From Pikeienuella litoralis (GTDB lineage: Bacteria; Pseudomonadota; Alphaproteobacteria; Rhodobacterales; Rhodobacteraceae): a stretch of 64,000 bases of DNA. Each line of letters starts with the position of its first letter. Within the stretch, counting starts at the first letter, position 1. Positions 25,874 through 33,526 of this stretch are shown piece after piece. The translations under genes and the position numbers were made by a program. The stretch is from positions 1 through 64,000 of the forward strand of contig NZ_JBBHER010000008.1 in assembly GCF_037646705.1 (NCBI RefSeq), given 5' to 3'. The notes beneath the pieces are model-generated. The model was not told the origin of the DNA. It did not search any database and saw only the letters and a program-made list of their open reading frames with translations.

Positions 25874-26782
25874 ATGCGCTACACCCTCGACGAGATCGAA
25901 ACCTTCCTCACGGTGATGGAGCTTGGCGCCATCACCGCCGCCGCCGCGCGGTTGAATCTGTCGAAATCGGTGGTCAGCAAGCGCATTTCCGATCTGGAGC
26001 GATCCCTGGGCGCCGCCCTCTTCCGGCGCAACGCCGGCCGCATCGCGGCGACCGAAGCCGCGATCAGGCTCGACGACCGGCTGCGCCCGGCGTTGGCGGA
26101 GCTGACCGCCGCCACGGAAAGCGCGGCCTGGGGCGGCGCGCGCGACGATCCCCTGCGCGGCACGCTCTCCATCGCGGCGCCGATGAGCTTCGGGACGCTT
26201 CACCTGACGCCGATCGTCGCCCGGTTCGCCGCGGCGTATCCCGAGTTGCGCCTGCGCATGGACTACGACGACCGCGCCCGCGACCTTGCGCGCGAGGGCT
26301 TCGATATCGCCATCCGCATCGGACAGATGCGTGACGCCGCGCTGATGCAGCACAAGCTTTGCGAGGATGAGACGATCCCCTGCGCCAGCCCGGACTACCT
26401 TGTTCGGCATGGAAGGCCGGCGACGCTCGCGGACCTGAGCGCCCATCAGGTGATCGGCTATCACCACATGACGAACGCGCAGCTCTGGCGGACCAGCAAG
26501 ACCGCGCCGCCAGCCCTTTCCAACCGCATCACCCTGAACAACGGCGAGGCGATGCGCGACATGGCCGTCAACGGGCTGGGCCTTGCGATCCTGCCGGGCT
26601 TCATCGCCGCCCCGGCGATCGCCGCAGGACGCCTGGAGCGTATCCTGCCTGATCTCGAAACGCGCCGTTTGCCCATCACGGCGGTCTGGCCCGCGGTCAC
26701 GCCGATGCCGCCAAAGCTGCGCCTCTTTATCGATTACCTGGCCGTCGAACTGGAAGGCGGGCGCCTCTGGCGACAACCATAG
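25874..26782 (+). CDS. LysR-family transcriptional regulator
   Basis: 302 residues. The winged helix starts MRYTLDEIETFLTVMELGAI, with the HTH AAARLNLSKSVVSKRISDLE. The effector domain has GTLSIAAPMSFGTLHLTPIV, EGFDIAIRIGQM and MAVNGLGLAILPGF. The upstream 45 open codons are not family-like, so ATG 25874 was chosen. The divergent dioxygenase gene is the obvious target. The effector may be a quinone or aromatic compound; this is inference. Confidence 0.92.
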   Translation: MRYTLDEIETFLTVMELGAITAAAARLNLSKSVVSKRISDLERSLGAALFRRNAGRIAATEAAIRLDDRLRPALAELTAATESAAWGGARDDPLRGTLSIAAPMSFGTLHLTPIVARFAAAYPELRLRMDYDDRARDLAREGFDIAIRIGQMRDAALMQHKLCEDETIPCASPDYLVRHGRPATLADLSAHQVIGYHHMTNAQLWRTSKTAPPALSNRITLNNGEAMRDMAVNGLGLAILPGFIAAPAIAAGRLERILPDLETRRLPITAVWPAVTPMPPKLRLFIDYLAVELEGGRLWRQP

Positions 26783-27063
26783 GCGCCTGATCCGAAACGG
26801 GTTGAGCGATATCAGAGGGGCGCGCTTCCCGCCGGCTCGCAAGGACTGACGGAGAAACGACGCCCTCCCGGCGATGCCGAGCGCCCCGATCCACCGGATC
26901 TGGAGGCGGCGAGAGGCGCGGTTGCGTTGTGGGCGAGCCCCGATCATTCGCGGCGAAAGGCCATCCGTCTCGAAGCGCCCCTGCGGCGCGCTTCCCATCG
27001 CGCGGATGGTCTGACAGTGTTCAGATCCAGCCTGACCCGTTTTCGTTCTCGTGAGCGCCGCAC

Positions 27064-27744
27064 ATGTGCAATCTCTATTCCCAGACCAAGAGCCAGGACG
27101 CGATGCGCCGCCTCTTCGATGGCGTGCTCGAAGGCGACGAAAGCTTTGTGGACGATGTCGGCAACCTGCCGCCGCTGACCGGGATATGGCCGGATTATTC
27201 GGCCCCGATCGTCAGGCGCGGGTCCGGCGGAGACTGGCGCTTGTCGATGGCGCGGTGGGGGATGCCGACGCCTGAGAAATTCCTGCGCGGCAAACGCACC
27301 GATCCCGGCGTGACCAATATCCGCAACGTGGCTTCGCCGCACTGGCGGCGCTGGCTTGGGGTCGAGCATCGTTGCCTCGTTCCCTTCACCAGCTTTTCCG
27401 AGCTTGACCAGCGCCCCGGCGCGCCGCGAAATTCGCCGGTCTGGTTCGCGCTCGGGCAGGATCGGCCGCTTGCATTTTTCGCCGGGCTGCGCACGGAATG
27501 GACCTCGGTGCGCAAGTTGAAGGAGGGCGAGGTGACGGCGGATCTGTTCGGATTTCTGACCTGCCCGCCCAACGCCGAGGTGCGCCCGGTTCACCCCAGG
27601 GCCATGCCCGTCATCCTGACGCGGCCGGAAGACTGGCGGCGCTGGCTGACCGCCCCGGCGGATGAGGCGTTGACGCTCCAGCGCCCGCTCGCCGACGGGA
27701 TGCTCCAGATCGTCGCCGAAGGGGAGCGCGAAGATGCGGCCTGA
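27064..27744 (+). CDS. SRAP-domain protein (YedK/HMCES-like)
   Basis: 226 residues. SRAP proteins form a thiazolidine cross-link with abasic sites in single-stranded DNA through Cys2. Cys2 is present (MCNLYSQ), with Asn85 (VTNIRNV), Glu113 (FSELD) and His177 (VHPRAMPVIL) as the other active-site candidates. The motif normally read as CLVPADGFYEW is CLVPFTSFSELDQ here. Its stop overlaps the imuA start by 11 nt, so it is part of the mutagenesis operon. No clear LexA box was found upstream of it. Confidence 0.87.
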   Translation: MCNLYSQTKSQDAMRRLFDGVLEGDESFVDDVGNLPPLTGIWPDYSAPIVRRGSGGDWRLSMARWGMPTPEKFLRGKRTDPGVTNIRNVASPHWRRWLGVEHRCLVPFTSFSELDQRPGAPRNSPVWFALGQDRPLAFFAGLRTEWTSVRKLKEGEVTADLFGFLTCPPNAEVRPVHPRAMPVILTRPEDWRRWLTAPADEALTLQRPLADGMLQIVAEGEREDAA

Positions 27745-28360
27745 CCCCGCGCCATCGGATCCGTTCACGCTGGCGCCGGCGCGGACGCATGAGGCCGAAG
27801 GGAGCGGCCGGCGCGCCTTCGCCCTGTTTCAGGCCGCGCGCCATCCCGGCCCGCTGATCTGGGTGCTGCCGGGCCACGCGCCGCATCTGCCGATGCTGCG
27901 CGGCCTGCCCGACGGCGTGGGCGAGCGGCTGCATGTGATCCGCCCGGCGAAGGAGAAGGATCTTCTCTGGTCGGTCGAGGAGGCGCTGCGGAGCGCGCCG
28001 GTCGGGCTGGTGATCGCGGAGCCGTCAAGCCCGCTCTCGCTCACGGCGGGGCGGCGGCTGCAGCTGGCGAGCGAGGCGGGGAAGACCACCGGGCTGATGC
28101 TGATCCAGGACGGCGCGGGCGCCAACGCGGCCGAGACGCGCTGGCGCTGCGCGCCGGTCGCGGGCGACAGCAGAGACTCGACTCTGCAGCGTTGGTCTCT
28201 TAAAAAGAACAAACAGGGAACTTTGGGGAATTGGACCGTGCATTGGAATGGCGCGACGGCTGCTTTCCATCTGGTTTCCGAGGCTGGCGAGCGACGCCAG
28301 CCTGCGGAGACGCCCCATTCCGGGGCCTTTCGCCCTGATCCATCGGTCAGGCGACTCTGA
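27734..28360 (+). CDS. imuA: ImuA-like protein of the translesion mutasome
   Basis: 208 residues with a RecA-fold core that lacks a strong P-loop. PLIWVLPGHAPHLPMLRGLP, GLVIAEPSSPLSLTAGRRLQLASE and LQRWSLKKNKQGTLGNWTVH match alphaproteobacterial ImuA. It bridges RecA and ImuB in the mutasome. It overlaps the SRAP gene by 11 nt and imuB by 113 nt. The last 20 or so residues are frame extension and less conserved. The stretch coding for KKNKQGTL uses A/T-rich codons unusual for this genome and contains a LexA-type repeat. Confidence 0.82.
   Translation: MRPDPAPSDPFTLAPARTHEAEGSGRRAFALFQAARHPGPLIWVLPGHAPHLPMLRGLPDGVGERLHVIRPAKEKDLLWSVEEALRSAPVGLVIAEPSSPLSLTAGRRLQLASEAGKTTGLMLIQDGAGANAAETRWRCAPVAGDSRDSTLQRWSLKKNKQGTLGNWTVHWNGATAAFHLVSEAGERRQPAETPHSGAFRPDPSVRRL
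28207..28221. promoter_or_regulatory. LexA-type SOS box inside imuA
   Basis: GAAC-N7-GAAC (GAACAAACAGGGAAC) is the direct-repeat form recognised by alphaproteobacterial LexA (equivalently GTTC-N7-GTTC). It lies 26 nt upstream of the imuB start and within imuA codons for the KNKQGT motif. The match to the 8 fixed positions is exact. Function is inferred. Confidence 0.55.
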
Positions 28361-29732
28361 CCATGTGCATTGCCTCAACCGCGACGCGGAGGCGCGCGGG
28401 CTGCATCGCGGCATGAGGCTGGCCGATGCGCGCGCCATCTGCCCCGACCTCGCCACCCGGCCCGCCGATCTGGCGCGCGAGGCCGCCGCGCTGACGAGCC
28501 TCCGCCGATGGGCGAGCCGCTACGCCCCGATGCTTGCGGTGGACGGATCGGACGGGCTGATCGCCGACATCACCGGCGTGCCGCACCTGTTCGGAGGCGA
28601 GGCGGCGCTCCGCGACGATCTTCACGCGAGACTGGACCGGATGGGCTTTACGGCCGCCAGCGCGATCGCCGGCGCGCGCGGCGCGGCGCATGCGCTGGCC
28701 CGGAATGGCGGCGGGATCGCGCCGGAAGGCGGGCTCGCCGAGGGGATCGGGCATCTCCCCGTCTCCGCCCTGCGGATCGACGGCGAGACCGCCGCGGCGC
28801 TCTCCCGAGTGGGGCTCGCCCGCATCAGGGACCTGATCGCGCAGCCCCGCGCGCCTCTGGCCCGGCGGTTCGGCCCCGGCCTGATGCTGCGGCTCGATCA
28901 GGCGCTCGGGGCGCAGCCCGAAGCGGTGGCGGCGGAGCCGGACGCCCCGCATTTCGGGGTGCGGATGACCCTGCCCGAGCCGATCGGCCTACGGACGGAT
29001 CTGATGGCGGGGCTTTCGCGGCTGCTGGAGCGGCTTTGCGAAAAACTCTCTCTTCACCATATGGGCGCGCGCCGGCTGCGGCTGGAGCTGCGCCGGGTGG
29101 ACCGGGAGGCCGCGCATGTCGAAATCGGCCTCGCCCGAGCGATGCGCGACCCCGACCGGATCGCGGCGCTTTTCGCCAGAGGCGTCGAAGAAATCGAGAC
29201 GGGATTCGGCGTCGACGCGATGCGGCTCACCGCCCATGTGACCGAGGCGCTCGCTCCCGAGCAGTTGGGCGGCGGCCCGACCTCGCGGCGCGAGGATGCG
29301 CTGGCCGACCTGTTCTCGCGCCTCGGCAACCGGCTGGGGTTCGACCGGGTGCTGCGCCTGCTGCCGGCGGAGAGCAAGATCCCCGAACGCAGCTTTCTGC
29401 TCGCTCCCGCCGCCTATAGCGAAGCCGAAGCGCCGCCGGGCCGCGCCGGGCCGGAGCGGCCGATCATCATCTTTCCGCCCGAACCGGTGACGGCGCCCGG
29501 GATCCGCCGCCCCGGCCATCCGCCCGCCAGTTTCCGCTGGCGGCGCATGCGGTTCACCTTGCTGCGCGCCGTCGGACCGGAGCGGATCGCCCCGGAATGG
29601 TGGCTCGATGATCCGGCATGGCGCAGCGGCCTGCGCGATTACTGGCGGGTCGAGACGCGCGAGGGGCCGCGGCTCTGGCTTTTCCATACGCCGCAGGCGC
29701 CGAACTGGTCGGTCCAGGGGGAGTTTCCATGA
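28248..29732 (+). CDS. imuB: ImuB, Y-family polymerase-like protein
   Basis: 494 residues. It has the Y-family polymerase fold (palm, fingers, little finger) but lacks the catalytic acidic pair. Where active polymerases have an SIDE-type motif, it reads AVDGSDGLIADITGV, typical of ImuB. The helix-hairpin-helix region (LSRVGLARIRDLIAQP) and a C-terminal ImuB extension (RRMRFTLLRAVGPERIAPEWW) are present. ImuB links ImuA and DnaE2 to the beta clamp during lesion bypass. The start matches family N-termini (RRLLSIWFPRLASD). Its stop overlaps the dnaE2 start (ATGA). Confidence 0.92.
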   Translation: MARRLLSIWFPRLASDASLRRRPIPGPFALIHRSGDSDHVHCLNRDAEARGLHRGMRLADARAICPDLATRPADLAREAAALTSLRRWASRYAPMLAVDGSDGLIADITGVPHLFGGEAALRDDLHARLDRMGFTAASAIAGARGAAHALARNGGGIAPEGGLAEGIGHLPVSALRIDGETAAALSRVGLARIRDLIAQPRAPLARRFGPGLMLRLDQALGAQPEAVAAEPDAPHFGVRMTLPEPIGLRTDLMAGLSRLLERLCEKLSLHHMGARRLRLELRRVDREAAHVEIGLARAMRDPDRIAALFARGVEEIETGFGVDAMRLTAHVTEALAPEQLGGGPTSRREDALADLFSRLGNRLGFDRVLRLLPAESKIPERSFLLAPAAYSEAEAPPGRAGPERPIIIFPPEPVTAPGIRRPGHPPASFRWRRMRFTLLRAVGPERIAPEWWLDDPAWRSGLRDYWRVETREGPRLWLFHTPQAPNWSVQGEFP

Positions 29733-32700
29733 CCGCCTACGCCGAGCTTTGCGTGACCACGAATTTCACCTTCCTGACCGGGGCGTCCCACCCCGAAGAG
29801 CTGGTGACGCGCGCCGCCGAGCTGGGCCTCAAGGCCATCGCCATCACCGACCGCAATTCGGTCGCGGGCGTGGTGCGGGCCTTCTCGGCGTTGAAGGAGT
29901 TGAAACGGCTCTCCGAGGAAGCTCGGGCGGCCGCCGGCGGCGCGCAAAATGGCCCGGCGATCCGCTCCCGGCGGGTGGCCGACCATTCCAGCCGGCGAAG
30001 CCCGCCCCCCGCCCCGCTTGAAGCCGCGCCGCGGATCCCGGCCGACGCGCCGCCGCCAAAGTTGATCCCCGGCGCCCGCATCGTTCTGGCCGACAGCGCC
30101 GCCGACTGGCTGGCCCTGCCCGTCGATGCGGCCGCCTGGTCGCGGCTGACCCGGCTTCTCTCTCTCGGAAAGCGCCGGGCCGGGAAAGGCCAATGCCATC
30201 TGACGCGTGAGGATCTGCTGGAGTGGGGCGCAGGCATGGTTCTGATCGCCCTCCCCCCCGATCCGCTGGACGCGCCGCGAGAGGCGGATATGTCGGGCGA
30301 TCTGCGCCAGATGCCGCGCGCCTTTCCCGGCCAGTGTTTCCTCGGCGCGGCCCCGCATTACGACGGGCGCGACCAGATCCGCTTCGAGCGTCTGGCGCAG
30401 CTTTCGCAGGCGACCGGCCTGCCCATGGTCGCGGTGGGCGAGGTGATGATGCATCGCTCGGCCCGCCGCCCGCTCGCCGATGTGCTCACCTGCCTGCGGG
30501 CCGGCTGCACCATCGACAATATCGGTGAGCGCCGCCTGGCCAATGGCGAGCATCGCCTGAAGTCGGGCGACGAGATGGCGCGGATGTTCCACCGCTATCC
30601 CGCCGCGATCCGCCGCACGCTGGAGATCGCGGACCGCTGCGCCTTTCGTCTCGACGATCTTCGCTATCAATACCCGGACGAGGCCGAGGACGGCGAGCCG
30701 GCGCAGGCGCGGCTTGCGCGGCTTTCCCGCGAAGGCCTGCGCTGGCGCTATCCGGACGGCGCCCCCGCGAAGATCGCGGCGCGGGTCGAGAAGGAGCTGC
30801 GGCTGATCGAGGAGATGGAATACGCGCCCTATTTCCTGACCGTGCATGACATCGTGGCCTTCGCCCGGTCGCGCGGCATCCTCTGTCAGGGGCGCGGCTC
30901 GGCCGCGAATTCGGTGGTCTGCTACCTGCTCGGCATGACCGAGGTTCCGCCCGAGAGCATCACGCTCATCTTCGAGCGCTTCATCTCGAAGGAGCGCGGC
31001 GAACCGCCCGATATCGACGTGGATTTCGAGCATGAACGCCGTGAAGAGGTGATCCAGCACATCTATGAGCGTTACGGGCGCCACCGCGCGGGGCTGACGG
31101 CGACGGTGATCCATTTCCGCTCACGCGCCGCGATCCGCGAGGTGGGCAAGGTGATGGGACTCAGCCAGGACGTGATCGCGCGGCTCTCGGGCCAGATCTG
31201 GGGGCGTTCCTCCGCCGCGCCGGACGAGGACCGGATGCGCGCCGCCGGGATCGACCCGGCGGACGGCCGCGTCATGCTCGCCGCGCGCCTGATCGGCGAG
31301 ATCATCGGTTTCCCGCGCCATCTCAGCCAGCATGTCGGCGGCTTCGTCATCACCCATGGGCGGCTCGACGAGCTCTGCCCGATCGAGAACGCGGCGATGG
31401 AGGACCGCACCGTCATCGAATGGGACAAGGACGATATCGACGCGCTCGGCCTCCTGAAGGTCGATGTGCTGGGCCTCGGCATGCTGACCTGCATTCGGAA
31501 GGCGTTCAAACTGCTGGAGCGCCATTCGAACCTCGCTCTCACCCTCGCCAGCGTGCCGCCCGAAGATCCGGCCGTCTACGACATGCTCTGCCGCGCCGAT
31601 GCGATCGGGGTGTTCCAGGTGGAAAGCCGGGCGCAGCTCAATTTCCTGCCCCGGATGCGGCCGCGCGCATTCTACGATCTGGTCTGCGAGGTGGCCATCG
31701 TCCGCCCGGGGCCGATCCAGGGCGGCATGGTGCATCCCTTCATCAATCGCCGGCAAGGAAAGGAGAAGGTCGAGGATCTCGGCCCCGCGATGATGGAGGT
31801 GCTGGGGCGCACCTATGGCGTGCCGCTGTTTCAGGAGCAGGCGATGCAGATCGCCGTGGTCGCCGCCGGCTTCTCCGCGGCGGAGGCCGACCGGCTGCGC
31901 CGCTCCCTCGCCACGTTCAAGCGCATGGGCACGATCGGCGCCTTTCGCGACCGTTTCATCTCGGGGATGCTGGCGCGGGGATACGAGGCGGATTTCGCCG
32001 CGCGCTGCTTCGCCCAGATCGAAGGCTTCGGCTCCTATGGCTTTCCGGAAAGCCACGCGGCGAGCTTCGCCCGGCTGGTCTATATCTCCGCCTGGCTGAA
32101 GCGCCATCATCCGGCGGCCTTCACCTGCGCGCTGCTGAACAGTCAGCCGATGGGGTTCTACGCCCCCGCCCAGCTCGTGCGCGACGCGCGCGAACATGGG
32201 GTGGAGACCCGCCCCGTCTCGGCAAATCATTCCTTCTGGGACTGCACGCTGGAGCGGCGCGCGGACGGCGCATTGGCGCTGCGGCTGGGATTTCGCCAGA
32301 TCAAGGGGATGCGCGAGGAGGACGCGACATGGATCGTCGCCGCGCGCGGCAACGGCTATCCGGATGTCGAAAGCCTCTGGCGCCGGGCCGGGGTTCGCCC
32401 GGACGCGCTGGAGCGGCTGGCCGAAGCCGACGCTTTCGCCGCGCTCGGCCTCAACCGCCGCGACGCGCTCTGGGCGGCGCGGGCGCTGCGGGCTCCGAAG
32501 CCCCTGCCGCTTTTCGGGGCCGATGGCGAAGGCGGGATCGAACCCGAGGTCTCGCTGCCGGCGATGACCCTCGGGCGGGAGGTGATCGAGGATTATCTGT
32601 CCCTGCGTCTCAGCCTGCGCGCGCATCCGCTGGAGCTGCTGCGCCCGCGCCTGCCGGAGAGCCTGCCGCATGAGCGGCTGCCGCAGGCGAAGGGGCGGAT

Positions 32701-33076
32701 CACGGTCACCGGCCTCGTCATCACCCGCCAGCGCCCCGGCACGGCCTCGGGCGTGGTCTTCCTGACGCTGGAGGATGAGACCGGCGTCGCGAATGTGGTG
32801 GTCTGGTCGCGGATCTATGCGGCCTTCCGCAAGGCGGTGATCGCCGGGCGCCTGCTGCGCGTCACGGGCCGGGTCGAGCGCGAGGGCCGGGTCGCCCACC
32901 TGATCGCCGAACGGGTCGAGGATCTCTCGGCGATGCTCGCCACGCTCGGGCGGCCGCTGATCGAAATCGACGATGCGCGCACGGATGAAGCGAAGCGCCC
33001 GGCCGGCGCCGCGCCGTCCGCGCGGCATCCGCGCGAACAAGCGAAAAAGCTGTTCCCGAGCCGGGATTTCCACTGA
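29729..33076 (+). CDS. dnaE2: Error-prone DNA polymerase DnaE2 (ImuC)
   Basis: 1115 residues, the translesion C-family polymerase. The N-terminal PHP domain starts YAELCVTTNFTFLTGASHPEELV. The palm holds the catalytic aspartates in PPDIDVDFEHERREEVI (around residue 427) and GRGSAANSVVCYLLGM. Later segments are GPIQGGMVHPFINRR, the fingers, and the OB-fold GVVFLTLEDETGVANVVVWS near the end. It lacks the C-terminal tau-binding region of DnaE1. The start ATG at 29729 overlaps the imuB stop by 4 nt; the open frame upstream is not family-like. Synthesis past lesions with ImuA and ImuB causes SOS mutagenesis. Confidence 0.95.
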   Translation: MTAYAELCVTTNFTFLTGASHPEELVTRAAELGLKAIAITDRNSVAGVVRAFSALKELKRLSEEARAAAGGAQNGPAIRSRRVADHSSRRSPPPAPLEAAPRIPADAPPPKLIPGARIVLADSAADWLALPVDAAAWSRLTRLLSLGKRRAGKGQCHLTREDLLEWGAGMVLIALPPDPLDAPREADMSGDLRQMPRAFPGQCFLGAAPHYDGRDQIRFERLAQLSQATGLPMVAVGEVMMHRSARRPLADVLTCLRAGCTIDNIGERRLANGEHRLKSGDEMARMFHRYPAAIRRTLEIADRCAFRLDDLRYQYPDEAEDGEPAQARLARLSREGLRWRYPDGAPAKIAARVEKELRLIEEMEYAPYFLTVHDIVAFARSRGILCQGRGSAANSVVCYLLGMTEVPPESITLIFERFISKERGEPPDIDVDFEHERREEVIQHIYERYGRHRAGLTATVIHFRSRAAIREVGKVMGLSQDVIARLSGQIWGRSSAAPDEDRMRAAGIDPADGRVMLAARLIGEIIGFPRHLSQHVGGFVITHGRLDELCPIENAAMEDRTVIEWDKDDIDALGLLKVDVLGLGMLTCIRKAFKLLERHSNLALTLASVPPEDPAVYDMLCRADAIGVFQVESRAQLNFLPRMRPRAFYDLVCEVAIVRPGPIQGGMVHPFINRRQGKEKVEDLGPAMMEVLGRTYGVPLFQEQAMQIAVVAAGFSAAEADRLRRSLATFKRMGTIGAFRDRFISGMLARGYEADFAARCFAQIEGFGSYGFPESHAASFARLVYISAWLKRHHPAAFTCALLNSQPMGFYAPAQLVRDAREHGVETRPVSANHSFWDCTLERRADGALALRLGFRQIKGMREEDATWIVAARGNGYPDVESLWRRAGVRPDALERLAEADAFAALGLNRRDALWAARALRAPKPLPLFGADGEGGIEPEVSLPAMTLGREVIEDYLSLRLSLRAHPLELLRPRLPESLPHERLPQAKGRITVTGLVITRQRPGTASGVVFLTLEDETGVANVVVWSRIYAAFRKAVIAGRLLRVTGRVEREGRVAHLIAERVEDLSAMLATLGRPLIEIDDARTDEAKRPAGAAPSARHPREQAKKLFPSRDFH

Positions 33077-33526
33077 CGCGCCGAGGGGCCTGGGCGGCAG
33101 ATCCCCGGCCCGGGGCGCGGGCCTCGCCATGTCCCCGCTCGCCCGTTCTTCACCACCGCAGCCCGCACATCTTCGAGAGACGAGGGCCGGCTCTTGCGAG
33201 ACCTCTCTTTCAGCGCGCCTGGTCAAACGAGCAGGGGTTGGCCCTCAGAGGACAGCGCCCTGACGCGCGGTGCGGTTGCGGCGGGGAGGAATGTCGCGGC
33301 TGCGAGGCGATGATCTTTCGCGAACGCCGAGGCGACATGAGCGTCGGGCGCCTGCTCGCGCCACGACGATTCACGCGCGCGCAACTTTTCACGCGTGCGC
33401 AACTTTAATTTCAGCCCTGTTTGTGTATACATCTAGCCTTTGTTTCACGTCGTTTCCCGCGTTTTGCGGGCGATTAAGTTTAGGAAACGTAATGTTGACG
33501 ACCGACTATGAAATCAGGAGATTCGC
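33077..33526. other. 450-nt intergenic region upstream of the DUF3604 gene
   Basis: No recognisable gene. The last 150 nt are A/T-richer than the surroundings and include two tandem 18-bp repeats (33370-33405) and a TGTATACA motif near 33423. The ribosome binding site AGGAG is at 33516-33520. This half is probably the promoter region of the DUF3604 gene. Confidence 0.45.
33370..33405. repeat. Two tandem 18-bp repeats upstream of the DUF3604 gene
   Basis: TTCACGCGCGCGCAACTT (33370-33387) is followed directly by TTCACGCGTGCGCAACTT (33388-33405), differing at one base. They lie 122 nt before the DUF3604 start. Tandem repeats in a promoter suggest binding of a dimeric or multimeric regulator, but no partner gene is adjacent. 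Confidence 0.6.

Noticed and set aside
27019..27048. LexA box upstream of the SRAP gene
   Set aside because: Two GTTC motifs (27019 and 27045) are 26 nt apart instead of 11, so they do not form the GTTC-N7-GTTC site.
33370..33405. CRISPR repeats
   Set aside because: Only two adjacent 18-bp copies without spacers, and no cas genes in the window.
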